Assembly (NCBI RefSeq): GCF_000429765.1
Contig: NZ_AUCM01000004.1
Span: 124,001-188,000 of the forward strand
Reading direction: 5' to 3'
Length of the DNA: 64,000 bases
Origin: Gemmobacter nectariphilus DSM 15620
GTDB taxonomy: Bacteria; Pseudomonadota; Alphaproteobacteria; Rhodobacterales; Rhodobacteraceae
Shown here: positions 52,034 to 60,238 of the stretch, in pieces
Numbering within the stretch: the first letter of the stretch is position 1
How the letters are laid out: each line of letters starts with the position of its first letter
Program-made: the position numbers and the translations under genes
Notes under the pieces: generated by a model
Told to the model about the DNA's origin: nothing
Databases searched by the model: none
What the model saw: the letters and a program-made list of their open reading frames with translations, nothing else

Positions 52034-52048
52034 TTCCACAATGTAAAA
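52034..52048 (+). promoter_or_regulatory. IclR-type operator motif, copy 1 (TTCCACAATGTAAAA)
   Basis: Lies 17 bp before the IclR gene. Matches the left 11 bases of the consensus TTCCAYAWTGTGGAA; the right arm is degenerate. Likely autoregulatory site. Confidence 0.5.
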
Positions 52049-52064
52049 TTCTGGTGGGGGCAGC

Positions 52065-52832
52065 ATGGAACGCGATGAAGCACCGCAGGGGGCCCAGCTG
52101 ATCTCTCGGGCGGCCGAGGTGCTGCGGGCTATCCCGCGCGGCGCGCCCGATGGGCGGCGGCTGCGCGATCTGGCGGTGTCCACCGGGCTGACCGAACCCA
52201 CCGTGCGGCGCATCCTGCTGGCGCTGATCCACGAACAATTCGTGGTGCAAGATGCCGAGACGAAACTCTATCGTCTTGGCCCGCTTGCGTTCGAGCTGGG
52301 CCTTGCCTCGGGCTTTCATGCCCGGGCGGTGGAACTGTGCCGCCCGCATCTGCGCGCGCTGACCTCGGATACGGGGGACACCAGTTTCCTTGCCGTGCGG
52401 ACCGGCACCGAAACCGTCTGCCTGGACCGCGCCGATGGCTTGCAAGAGATCGAGGCCAAGGTCGCCGGCATCGGCGAGCGGATCCTTCTGGGTGTCGGCA
52501 CTGGCGGGGTCGCCTTGCTGTCCGCGATGCAGGATGCCGAAATCGAGGAAGTCCTGTCCGCCTATGCCTATAACCAGTCTGCGGTCAGCCGTGACGAGAT
52601 CCGCGCCCGTGTCGCGACGGCCCGCGCGCGCGGCTATGCCGATATTTCTGACAAGCCCATTCCGGGCGTTCGCGGCATTGGCGTCGTGGTGCCGACCGAG
52701 CGCGGGCTGCCGACGCTGTCGCTCTCGATCGTCGCATCGCACGAGCGCATGAGCGAAGAGCATCTGCACCGCATCCTGCCGATTCTGCGCATGACCGCAG
52801 AGCGGATCGGCGCCGCGCTGGATCTGCACTGA
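52065..52832 (+). CDS. IclR-family transcriptional regulator
   Basis: 255 residues. Winged helix at about 12-70 (RLRDLAVSTGLTEPTVRRILLALIHEQFV) and IclR effector domain with TSFLAVRTGTETVCLDRADG, GIGERILLGVGTGGVALLSA and PIPGVRGIGVVVPTERG. It heads the TRAP and flavin-dependent catabolic genes on the same strand. Five copies of a TTCCAYAWTGTGGAA motif flank this gene, the TRAP operon and the monooxygenase operon, so it is the likely regulator of all three. Confidence 0.9.
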   Translation: MERDEAPQGAQLISRAAEVLRAIPRGAPDGRRLRDLAVSTGLTEPTVRRILLALIHEQFVVQDAETKLYRLGPLAFELGLASGFHARAVELCRPHLRALTSDTGDTSFLAVRTGTETVCLDRADGLQEIEAKVAGIGERILLGVGTGGVALLSAMQDAEIEEVLSAYAYNQSAVSRDEIRARVATARARGYADISDKPIPGVRGIGVVVPTERGLPTLSLSIVASHERMSEEHLHRILPILRMTAERIGAALDLH

Positions 52833-52870
52833 CCGGCCGCGCCGGCGCGCGAATCGGCGCCGGGCCGTCG

Positions 52871-52885
52871 TTCCATATTGTGCGG
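52871..52885 (+). promoter_or_regulatory. IclR-type operator motif, copy 2 (TTCCATATTGTGCGG)
   Basis: Thirteen of 15 positions fit TTCCAYAWTGTGGAA counting the degenerate ones; right arm changed at two bases. Located 39 bp after the IclR stop. Confidence 0.5.
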
Positions 52886-53101
52886 CCGTGCCCGGGTGGC
52901 GGGCGGTCTGGGGGCAGCATGGGCCCTGCGCATGGTCCCTGCGATCCCTTCCCCCTCATGGGCGGCCGTCGGCGCGCGACCCGGTGTTTTGCAGGCTGAT
53001 CGGGCGGGGGACTGCCCCTGATTGGCGATCTTGCGAAAATCATGCGGCGCGCTTGCGACATATTTCTTGACAGGTGGGCGGTGCCGTCGCACGTTCTGTG
53101 T

Positions 53102-53116
53102 ATCCACTATGTGGAG
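53102..53116 (+). promoter_or_regulatory. IclR-type operator motif, copy 3 (ATCCACTATGTGGAG)
   Basis: Perfect inner palindrome TCCAC-TAT-GTGGA. Lies 186 bp before the TRAP binding-protein gene, downstream of a TTGACA at 53067. Confidence 0.6.
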
Positions 53117-53301
53117 TTTTCGTGGCGGCAGCAGGAGGAGCCTGACCGCCCGGGACAAGCGGAACGTCAGGTGGGGGTCTGTGTCCGGCGTCGTCCAGCA
53201 AGGGGCAGCGGCGCGCAGGTTCATCCCGCCCGAATGCAGGGACACTGCCGTCGGGCCAAACCCGGCGGCGACGGCGCAGCAAAAATCCAGGGAGGAATGG
53301 A

Positions 53302-54450
53302 ATGGCTAAGGGGACTTGGAAGATCGGCGCGCTTGCCGCGTCGGCAGCGGGCTTCATGTGGGCGGGTGCGGCCTCGGCCGAGACGCTGAAATATGCGTTC
53401 GGCTATCCGGCGGCCTCGACCGTGGGCATCGCGGCCGAGGATTACGCGGCCGCGATCAAGGAACGCTCGGGCGGCTCGCTGACGGTGCGCAACTTCCCGA
53501 TGTCGCTTCTCAGCCTTGTCGAGACCGGCCCTGGCCTGCGCGACGGGATGGCCGATATCGGCTATGTGGTCGCGGCCTTCACGCCCAAGGATTTTCCGCG
53601 CTACATGCTGATGCAGGACATGCAGCTGATGGTGAACCTGCAAAAGCCGCGCGGCAAGGAAAGCGTGGCCTATGCGGGTGCGGTGATCGAATACACCCTG
53701 ACCAAATGCCCGAAATGCCTGTCGGAATTCCAGGGCCAGAACCAGGTCTACATGGGGGGCGCGACCAGCTCGCTCAACATGGCGCTGTGCACCAAGCCGG
53801 TGCGCACCATGGAAGAGCTGAAAGGCATGAAGATCCGCGTCAGCCATGCGGTCGTCAGCCGGCTGTTCACCGAACTTGGCGCAACCCCGGTGTCGTTCCC
53901 TGCGAACGAATCCTATGAGGCGCTGAGCCAGGGCGTGGCCGATTGCACCCAGCTGTCGATGCCTGAACTGACCAACATGAGCCTTGCCGATGTCGTCAAG
54001 AGCGTGACCGTCGATCTGCCGGGCGGCCTGTCGTCGAACGTGGCGGTCAACAACATGAACCTCGAGTCGTGGCGCAAGCTGAATGACGAGCAGCGCGGTG
54101 CCATGCTGTGGGGCGCAAGCCAGATCTCGGCCGATATCACCTGGGGCTATTATGCCGATGCGATCACCAACGAAAAGCTGGCCAAGGATCGCAACATCCA
54201 GCTGGTGCATGGCGATGAGGCCGTGATGGAAAAGATGCGCGACTTCGCCCGCAAGGATCTGCCGAGCACGCTGGCATCCTACAAGACCACCTACGGCGTC
54301 GAGGATTCCGAAACCATCGCCACCGAATTCCAGGCCATGTATGCCAAATGGCTTGATCTGGTCGATCCGGTCGAGACCCGCGATCAGCTGCGCGAGCTGT
54401 TCTGGAACCAGATGTTCAAGAACGTCGATCCCAAGACCTACGGCATGTAA
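53302..54450 (+). CDS. TRAP transporter binding protein (DctP family)
   Basis: 382 residues. Signal peptide about 1-26 (AGAASA then ETLKYAFGYPAAS). DctP-type body: GIAAEDYAAAIKERSGGSLTVRNFP, the GATSSLNMALC segment and the family helix MEELKGMKIRVSHAVVSRLFTELGATPVSFPANESYEALSQG (split around the carboxylate-binding Arg in KIRVS). The conserved Arg suggests a carboxylated ligand. It starts the dctPQM-type unit after a long leader with IclR motifs; a perfect 10-bp hairpin follows. Confidence 0.92.
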   Translation: MAKGTWKIGALAASAAGFMWAGAASAETLKYAFGYPAASTVGIAAEDYAAAIKERSGGSLTVRNFPMSLLSLVETGPGLRDGMADIGYVVAAFTPKDFPRYMLMQDMQLMVNLQKPRGKESVAYAGAVIEYTLTKCPKCLSEFQGQNQVYMGGATSSLNMALCTKPVRTMEELKGMKIRVSHAVVSRLFTELGATPVSFPANESYEALSQGVADCTQLSMPELTNMSLADVVKSVTVDLPGGLSSNVAVNNMNLESWRKLNDEQRGAMLWGASQISADITWGYYADAITNEKLAKDRNIQLVHGDEAVMEKMRDFARKDLPSTLASYKTTYGVEDSETIATEFQAMYAKWLDLVDPVETRDQLRELFWNQMFKNVDPKTYGM

Positions 54451-54479
54451 CCCGGCCGACAATACGGCCAACGCGGGAC

Positions 54480-54504
54480 GCCCGCGCCCTGACCGGGCGC
54501 GGGC
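54480..54504 (+). terminator. Stem-loop behind the TRAP binding-protein gene
   Basis: Perfect 10-bp stem GCCCGCGCCC/GGGCGCGGGC with a TGACC loop, 29 nt after the stop and 20 nt before the small permease gene. No U-tract; probably attenuates or stabilises so that binding protein is made in excess. Confidence 0.7.
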
Positions 54505-54524
54505 AAGCGATCTTGGGGTAGGAC

Positions 54525-55088
54525 ATGGACTTTATCGAAAAGAGCATCCGGCGCCTGACAAAGGTGATGGGCTTTCTGGGATCGGCGCTTGTGATCTTGC
54601 TGGTGCTGCATGTCTCGGCGGACGTGATCTTGCGCAACGTCTTTGACTATCCGATCGCCGGCACGATCGAGGTGGTCTCGATGGTCTACATGATCGGCAT
54701 CTGCTTCCTGCCGCTGGCGCTGGCCGATGTGCAGGACGCGCATATTTCCGTCGAGGTGCTGAGCGAGCTGATGCCCCCTCGCGTTGTGCGCTGGCTGATC
54801 ATGGCCGGCACGGCGCTTGGTATCGTGGTGATGGGCATGCTGTGCTGGCGCACCTGGCTCGAGGCCGTGACCCAGATGAACAAGGGCACCGTGATGATCG
54901 TCGCGGGGCGCGATCCGATCATCACCTGGCCCAGCTATTTCATCTTGCCGCTGGGCTTCGGGCTTTCGGCGCTGGTCTGCGCCTACAAACTGATCTTCCA
55001 GATCCTGCGCCGTCCCGTCCGGCACGATGCAGACGAATTGCCTGCGGGCATGGAACTTGTGGCCGGGGAACGGGTGGACAATGTCTGA
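54525..55088 (+). CDS. TRAP transporter small permease (DctQ family)
   Basis: 187 residues with four membrane segments: about 13-35, 47-68, 86-107 and 132-152. The DctQ fold hallmarks DVILRNVFDYPIAGTIEVVSMVYMI and the conserved loop before DAHISVEVLSELMP are present. It supports the large permease, with which it overlaps by 8 bp. Confidence 0.9.
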   Translation: MDFIEKSIRRLTKVMGFLGSALVILLVLHVSADVILRNVFDYPIAGTIEVVSMVYMIGICFLPLALADVQDAHISVEVLSELMPPRVVRWLIMAGTALGIVVMGMLCWRTWLEAVTQMNKGTVMIVAGRDPIITWPSYFILPLGFGLSALVCAYKLIFQILRRPVRHDADELPAGMELVAGERVDNV

Positions 55089-56388
55089 AATCGAGATCGG
55101 CCTTTACTTCGTCATCATCCTGATGACCCTGATCTTGCTGCGCATCCCGATCGGACTTGCGCTGATCTCGGTGTCGTTTTGCGGGATCTGGGCGCTGATG
55201 GGCTGGAAGATCGCCTGGGGCTCGCTGGGGATCATCCCGTTCCATTTTGCCTCGAACTGGGTGCTCAGCTCGGTCCCGGCCTTCCTGTTCATGGGCTTCG
55301 TCTGTTACCACGCCAAGCTGACCGAAGGTCTGTTCACCGCCGCGCGGGTCTGGCTGTCGGGGCTGCCGGGCGGGCTGGCGGTCGCCTCGATCTTTGGCTG
55401 CGGCGGCTTTGCGGCGGTCACGGGCTCGTCGGTGGCCTGTTCGGCGGCCATGGGCAAGATCGCCGTGCCCGAGATGACGCGCTACAACTATGCCCCCTCG
55501 CTGGCGACCGGCGCGGTGGCGGCTGGGGGCACCATCGGGGCGCTGATCCCGCCATCGCTGATCATGATCCTGTATTCGGTGATGGCGCAGGCCCCGGTCG
55601 GCAAGCTGTTCCTGGGCGGGCTTGTCGTCGGCCTGATCACCGTGGCGTGCTATGTGCTGATGATCATGGTGCGCGTCACGCTGAACCCCAGCCTTGCGCC
55701 GCCAGTGACCGAGCGGATCCCGCTCTCGGTCAAGATGGGTGCGCTGATGCGCACGGCGCCGATCCTGATCATCATCCTGGGCGTGTTCGGCGGTCTGTTC
55801 AGCGGCATGTTCACCCCGACCGAGGCCGGGGCCGTCGGCGCCTTCCTGTCGTGTATCGTGGCCTTGCTGGCCGGGCGCCTGTCGCTGGAGGTGGTGCGCC
55901 GCGCGGCGGTCGAGACCATCGTCACCACCTCGTCCATCCTGGTGATCGCGGTGGGGGCGAGCCTGCTGACCCGGTTCCTGGCGCTGTCCGGGTCGGGTGA
56001 TGCGCTGTCCGAGGCGATCCTGGGCTTCGGCGCCGATCCCTTGCTGATCATCATTGGCGTGACGCTGATCTATCTGCTGCTGGGCATGTTCCTTGAACCT
56101 GTCGGCGCCATGATGCTGACGCTGCCGGTCGTGCTGCCCATCGTCAACGAGGTGGGCTATAACGCGATCTGGTTCGGGGTCTTCCTGACCAAGCTGCTGG
56201 AAATCGGCATGTTGTCGCCGCCGATCGGGATGAATGTCTTCGTCATCAAGGGTGTCGTCGACAAGTCGATCAAGCTGGGCACGATCTTCCGGGGGGTGAC
56301 CTGGTTCATCCTGTGCGACCTGGCGATTGTCGCGCTGGTCGTGGCATTTCCGGCCATCATCCTGTTCTTGCCCGATCTGGTGGGCTGA
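55081..56388 (+). CDS. TRAP transporter large permease (DctM family)
   Basis: 435 residues from the ATG at 55081. About twelve membrane segments; DctM signature AAVTGSSVACSAAMGKIAVPEM and GGTIGALIPPSLIMILYSV, with the mirrored second-half motif GSGDALSEAILG and LLGMFLEPVGAMMLTLPVVLPI. It forms the ion-coupled transport channel for the DctP-family protein at 53302. Confidence 0.94.
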   Translation: MSEIEIGLYFVIILMTLILLRIPIGLALISVSFCGIWALMGWKIAWGSLGIIPFHFASNWVLSSVPAFLFMGFVCYHAKLTEGLFTAARVWLSGLPGGLAVASIFGCGGFAAVTGSSVACSAAMGKIAVPEMTRYNYAPSLATGAVAAGGTIGALIPPSLIMILYSVMAQAPVGKLFLGGLVVGLITVACYVLMIMVRVTLNPSLAPPVTERIPLSVKMGALMRTAPILIIILGVFGGLFSGMFTPTEAGAVGAFLSCIVALLAGRLSLEVVRRAAVETIVTTSSILVIAVGASLLTRFLALSGSGDALSEAILGFGADPLLIIIGVTLIYLLLGMFLEPVGAMMLTLPVVLPIVNEVGYNAIWFGVFLTKLLEIGMLSPPIGMNVFVIKGVVDKSIKLGTIFRGVTWFILCDLAIVALVVAFPAIILFLPDLVG

Positions 56389-56435
56389 CCCGTCGGGGCG
56401 ATACCGCTGGCAGCGCCTGTGTGCTGCCAGCGATT

Positions 56436-56450
56436 TTCCATAATGTGGAA
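56436..56450 (+). promoter_or_regulatory. IclR-type operator motif, copy 4 (TTCCATAATGTGGAA)
   Basis: The best copy: perfect 5-bp arms TTCCA/TGGAA with a 5-nt centre. It is 172 bp before the monooxygenase start and 48 bp after the TRAP permease stop. Confidence 0.65.
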
Positions 56451-56486
56451 TCATTTGGTTATATCGTCGCGAATATCAGCATAAAA

Positions 56487-56501
56487 TTTCATATTGTGGC
56501 G
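56487..56501 (+). promoter_or_regulatory. IclR-type operator motif, copy 5 (TTTCATATTGTGGCG)
   Basis: Twelve of 15 positions fit the consensus. Its centre is 51 bp from copy 4, about five helical turns, in the AT-rich stretch before the monooxygenase operon. Confidence 0.5.
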
Positions 56502-56621
56502 ATTATTGTTGACTCCTAACCATGTTTTTCAGACGATCAGATCAGGGAGAGGCCACGATGTGGAAATTCGGCCCTGGGGCGATCCGTCGCCCGGGGCCAT
56601 CCGCGCAAGGGAGGACACGCC

Positions 56622-57902
56622 TTGAAACTTCACTGGTTTGCCGAAGCAAGCTACCCGGATCTGCCGCCGGATTTTCGTGCCAGCGGGGAATCCAGCTGGG
56701 TCACAACCCCGATCAGCCGGTGCGAGCCGGGCGTGGTCGGCGACATGACGCGCATGTTCATCCGCCTGATGCAGCAGGCCGACCGCGAAGGGTTCGACGG
56801 TCTGGCGATGAACGAACATCACCAGACGCCGTTCGCGCTCACGCCCTCGCCCAACCTGCTTGCGGCGACGCTGGCGACGACCACGCAGCGGGCCGCGTTG
56901 CTGATCATCGGCGACTCGCTGGCACTGTATAATCCGCCGGTGCGTGTGGCCGAGGAAGTTGCCTGGCTGGACTGCCTGTCCGAAGGGCGGGTCATTTCCG
57001 GCTTTGTCTTCGGCACGCCGATGGATACGCTGTATTGCTATGGCGTCTCGCCCACCGAGTTGCGCGAACGCTTCCACGAGGCGCGCGAGCTGATCCAGAA
57101 GGCCTGGGCCGCCGAAGAACCCTTTGCCTTCAACGGCAAGTATACCAAGCTGCGCTATGTCAACCTGTGGCCGCGCCCGGTGCAGAAGCGCCCGCCGATC
57201 TGGGTGCCCGGGTCTGGCAGCGTGGAAACCTGGGATCTCGCGCTCAAGAACGACTATTGCTATGGGCAGCTGTCGTTCTCGGGGCTGCACAGCGCCAAGC
57301 CGCTGGTCGATGCCTGGTGGAACTATGCCGAGGAAAACGGCTATCAGGCCAACCCCTATCAGCTGGCCTTTACCCAGCTGATCTGCTGCGCCGAAACCGA
57401 TGCCGAGGCGGAGGCGAAATATTCCGAGGCTGTGAAGTATTTCTACCGCAACCGTTCAGTCCATCCGGGGTTCGAAACGGGGCCGGGGTTTCGCACGCAG
57501 AAATCGGTGCAGGCCATGGCCAAGTTCGCCGCCGAGACCAACAAGAACCTGCCGCCCGAGGAAAAGGCCCGCGCCAATTCGGGCGAGATGGACTTCTGGG
57601 ATTACGACAAGCACGGCTTCATCATCGCCGGCTCGCCCGAACGGGTGCGCCAGCGCATCGAAGAGATGGTCAAGCAGTTGCGCGTCGGCCAGCTGATCGC
57701 CTGCCTGCACATGGGCGATCTGGATGAGGAAACCGCCGCGATGAACACCCATCTGATGGCGACCCGGGTGCAGCCGCATCTGCGCGGCCTGTGGTCGGAG
57801 TTTGAAGATCGCTGGACCCCGCCATCGGTCAGGGCCGCCCATGCGGCGGCGCTGGCGGACACTGTGGCCCAGCCGCGCAAACTGGCGGGGGCACGGGCAT
57901 GA
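56622..57902 (+). CDS. Luciferase-like (LLM) flavin-dependent monooxygenase
   Basis: 426 residues from a TTG at 56622, supported by AAGGGAGG 7 nt upstream; no in-frame ATG gives the family N-terminus MKLHWFAEAS. Bacterial-luciferase TIM-barrel fold: EHHQTPFALTPSPN (FMN/active-site loop with the EHH motif), RVAEEVAWLDCLSEGRVISGFVFGTP and WVPGSGSVETWDLALK. These enzymes use FMNH2 and O2 for Baeyer-Villiger, C-S, C-N or ring-opening oxygenation. No flavin reductase gene is adjacent. It overlaps the first hydrolase gene by 4 bp. Confidence 0.9.
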   Translation: MKLHWFAEASYPDLPPDFRASGESSWVTTPISRCEPGVVGDMTRMFIRLMQQADREGFDGLAMNEHHQTPFALTPSPNLLAATLATTTQRAALLIIGDSLALYNPPVRVAEEVAWLDCLSEGRVISGFVFGTPMDTLYCYGVSPTELRERFHEARELIQKAWAAEEPFAFNGKYTKLRYVNLWPRPVQKRPPIWVPGSGSVETWDLALKNDYCYGQLSFSGLHSAKPLVDAWWNYAEENGYQANPYQLAFTQLICCAETDAEAEAKYSEAVKYFYRNRSVHPGFETGPGFRTQKSVQAMAKFAAETNKNLPPEEKARANSGEMDFWDYDKHGFIIAGSPERVRQRIEEMVKQLRVGQLIACLHMGDLDEETAAMNTHLMATRVQPHLRGLWSEFEDRWTPPSVRAAHAAALADTVAQPRKLAGARA

Positions 57903-58678
57903 TGCAGGCGGTGATCGACACGCTGAACGGAACCCCGGTGCGCGCCTGGAAGGGCGGGCAGGGCGGCACCCCTCTGGTCTTTCTGCACGGGTTCGAACAG
58001 CACCCTGGCGCTGCGCCCTTCCTGAGCAAGCTGGCCGCATCCCGGCCGGTGCTGGCGCCCGAACACCCCGGTTTCGGCGCCTCGGGCGGGGCGTCGGAGA
58101 TGGCGGGCATTCTGGATCTGGCGCTGCACTACCGCCAGTGGCTGGAGCCGCTGGTTGCCGAACACGGCCCGGTGGATCTGATGGGCCATTCGCTGGGCGG
58201 CATGTTCGCGGCGGAAATCGCGGCGATCTTTCCGCATCTGGTGCGGCGGCTGGTGCTGGTCGATGCCTATGGGCTGTGGCTGGACGATGTGCCGATGCCC
58301 GATCCCTTCGTCATCCCGGCGCCCCAGCTCGATGCCGCGAAATGGGCCGATCCGGCGACCTGGGCCGGGGCAGAGCCAAACAGCCATGATGGCGCGGCGG
58401 CGGATTACGTCTATTATCGCAGCGCCAATCTGGGCGCCGCCTCGCGCTTCATGTGGCCGATCCCGGATCGTGGCCTGTCGCGCCGCCTGCCGCTGATCCG
58501 GGCTCAAACGCTGGTGGTGCATGGCGAACGGGACGGGCTGGTCCCGCCTGCCTATGCCGATGCCTTTGCCCGCGCCATTCCTGGCGCCCGCACGGCGATC
58601 ATCGCCAAGGCCGGCCATCTGCCGATGATCGAGCAGGAAGCCGCCTTCCTGGACGCCGTCGGCGGGTTTCTGGGCTAG
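57899..58678 (+). CDS. Alpha/beta hydrolase (first of two)
   Basis: 259 residues; the start could be either of two adjacent ATGs (57899 or 57902). Oxyanion motif HGF, nucleophile Ser in GHSLGG, acid Asp in HGERDGLVP and His in KAGHLPMIEQ make a complete catalytic triad. Likely hydrolyses an ester or lactone made by the luciferase-like monooxygenase encoded just before it, with which it is translationally coupled. Confidence 0.9.
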   Translation: MMQAVIDTLNGTPVRAWKGGQGGTPLVFLHGFEQHPGAAPFLSKLAASRPVLAPEHPGFGASGGASEMAGILDLALHYRQWLEPLVAEHGPVDLMGHSLGGMFAAEIAAIFPHLVRRLVLVDAYGLWLDDVPMPDPFVIPAPQLDAAKWADPATWAGAEPNSHDGAAADYVYYRSANLGAASRFMWPIPDRGLSRRLPLIRAQTLVVHGERDGLVPPAYADAFARAIPGARTAIIAKAGHLPMIEQEAAFLDAVGGFLG

Positions 58679-58687
58679 GGGCGCGCC

Positions 58688-59512
58688 ATGACCGATGCAG
58701 GCCCCGCGCGGGGCAAGGCCCGTGTCAATGGCGTCGAACTGGCCTATGAGATCGGCGGCAGCGGCCCGACGCTGGTGCTGATCAGCGGGCTGGGGCAGAA
58801 CGCGCTGGCCTGGGCGGGGGTGGTGGGGGCGTTTCGCCAGCACTTCCGCACGCTGGTCTTTGACAATCGCGGCACGGGGCAAAGCGAGGTTCCGCCCGGC
58901 CCCTGGACCATCGACGACATGGCCGACGATGCGGCGGCGCTGATCGCGCATCTGGATCTGGGGCCGGCGGCGGTGGTCGGCTGGTCGCTGGGCGGATCGG
59001 TGCTGCAATCGCTGCTGATCCGCCATGGTGCCAGCCTGCGGGCCGGGGTGCTGCTGAACGCGCTGCCGAACTATACCACCGTGCAGCACCGCTGGCTGGA
59101 TGCCCAGCTGGCCCTGCGCCGCAGCGGACTGCCGCCCGAGGCGGTGGCGACCATGACCCTGCCCTGGGCGCTGTCGCCGCTGATCCTGTCGGATCATGCC
59201 CGCACCGCCGCACTGGTCGATGCGATGGTGCGCAACCCCTGGCCCACCGGGATCGAGGGCTATTCCGCCCAGGCCGAGGCGATCCGGGTCTACGATTCAA
59301 CCCCCGGCCTGCCCGATGTGCGCACCCCCACGCTGGTTCTGGTCGGGGCCGAGGATATCCTGACCCCCATCGCCCAATCCCAGCAGATCGCCAGCCTGAT
59401 CCCCGGTGCCGAGCTGGTGGTTCTGGGCAAGGGCGGGCACAGCATGGTGCTGGACTACCCGCACGAGGTGACCCGCACGATCATCGGCTGGCTGCAAGGC
59501 CGCGATGCCTGA
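58688..59512 (+). CDS. Alpha/beta hydrolase (second of two)
   Basis: 274 residues. GGSGPTLVLISGLGQN (oxyanion region), DNRGTGQSEVP, nucleophile Ser in GWSLGG, acid Asp in VGAEDILTP and His in GKGGHSMVLDYP. The fold and the DNRGTG motif resemble PcaD-like enol-lactone hydrolases and RutD-type aminoacrylate hydrolases. It lies 9 nt after the first hydrolase and 15 nt before ribB. The two may act on successive ester or lactone intermediates. Confidence 0.9.
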   Translation: MTDAGPARGKARVNGVELAYEIGGSGPTLVLISGLGQNALAWAGVVGAFRQHFRTLVFDNRGTGQSEVPPGPWTIDDMADDAAALIAHLDLGPAAVVGWSLGGSVLQSLLIRHGASLRAGVLLNALPNYTTVQHRWLDAQLALRRSGLPPEAVATMTLPWALSPLILSDHARTAALVDAMVRNPWPTGIEGYSAQAEAIRVYDSTPGLPDVRTPTLVLVGAEDILTPIAQSQQIASLIPGAELVVLGKGGHSMVLDYPHEVTRTIIGWLQGRDA

Positions 59513-59527
59513 ACGGAACATATCGCC

Positions 59528-60214
59528 ATGACACAGGATTTTCCGAACCCCCCGCTTGCCCCGCTGGTCGACACGCTGGCCCCCGATGGCCTGCGCGCCG
59601 CGCTGGCGGCCTTTGCGCGCGGTGCCATGCTGATCGTGACCGACGATGATGGCCGCGAGAACGAGGGCGATCTGATCATGTCGGCCGTGCATTGCCGCCC
59701 GGCCGACATGGCCTTCATCGTGCGCCATACCTCGGGGATCGTCTGCACGCCGCTGACGCCGGACATTGCGGCGCGGCTGGACCTGCCGCCGATGGTGGCG
59801 CGCAACGATGCGCCCTTTGCCACCGCCTTTACCGTCAGCGTCGACTGGCGGCAGGGCACGACGACCGGCATTTCTGCGGCCGACCGCTGTGCGACGGTCC
59901 ACGGTCTGGCCGACCCTGCGGCCCGCCCGGCCGACTTCGTGCGCCCTGGCCATATCTTTCCGCTGGTCGCCCGCCCCGGCGGCGTGCTCGAGCGCGATGG
60001 CCATACCGAGGCAGCGGTCGATCTGTGCCGCCTGACCGGCCTGCCTCCCGTCGGCGTGATCTGCGAGCTGGTCAACGATGATGGCACGGTGATGCGCGGC
60101 CCCGATCTGGCGGCCTTTGCCGCCCGCCACGATCTGCACCGCATCACCATTGCCGATCTGATCGCCCTGCGCCGCGCCATCGAGGCGCAAACCGCCGCCA
60201 TCGCCGCGCAATAA
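59528..60214 (+). CDS. ribB: 3,4-dihydroxy-2-butanone 4-phosphate synthase (RibB), operon copy
   Basis: 228 residues, stand-alone RibB domain without the RibA GTP cyclohydrolase domain. Catalytic motifs are intact: DDDGRENEGDLIM, FTVSVDWRQGTTTGISAADR and RPGHIFPLVARPGGVLERDGHTEAAVDL. The first dedicated step of the ribulose 5-phosphate branch of riboflavin synthesis. In this flavin-heavy catabolic operon it probably raises flavin supply for the luciferase-like and OYE-type enzymes. The inner VDW where VDA is usual is a minor oddity. Confidence 0.9.
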   Translation: MTQDFPNPPLAPLVDTLAPDGLRAALAAFARGAMLIVTDDDGRENEGDLIMSAVHCRPADMAFIVRHTSGIVCTPLTPDIAARLDLPPMVARNDAPFATAFTVSVDWRQGTTTGISAADRCATVHGLADPAARPADFVRPGHIFPLVARPGGVLERDGHTEAAVDLCRLTGLPPVGVICELVNDDGTVMRGPDLAAFAARHDLHRITIADLIALRRAIEAQTAAIAAQ

Positions 60215-60238
60215 CTTGCAGACTTCGGGGAGGAAGAC

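Larger units (their letters stand above)
52833..53301. other. 469-bp intergenic region between the IclR gene and the TRAP operon
   Basis: No convincing gene. It holds two IclR-type motifs (52871-52885 and 53102-53116) and a TTGACA at 53067-53072 without a clear -10 at the normal spacing. Short open frames here lack ribosome-binding sites and any recognisable protein features. The length and motif content suggest a long regulatory leader for the TRAP genes. Confidence 0.6.

Noticed and set aside
52833-53301. Small protein genes in the long leader before the TRAP operon
   Set aside because: Three short frames exist but have no ribosome-binding site and overlap each other and the regulatory motifs.
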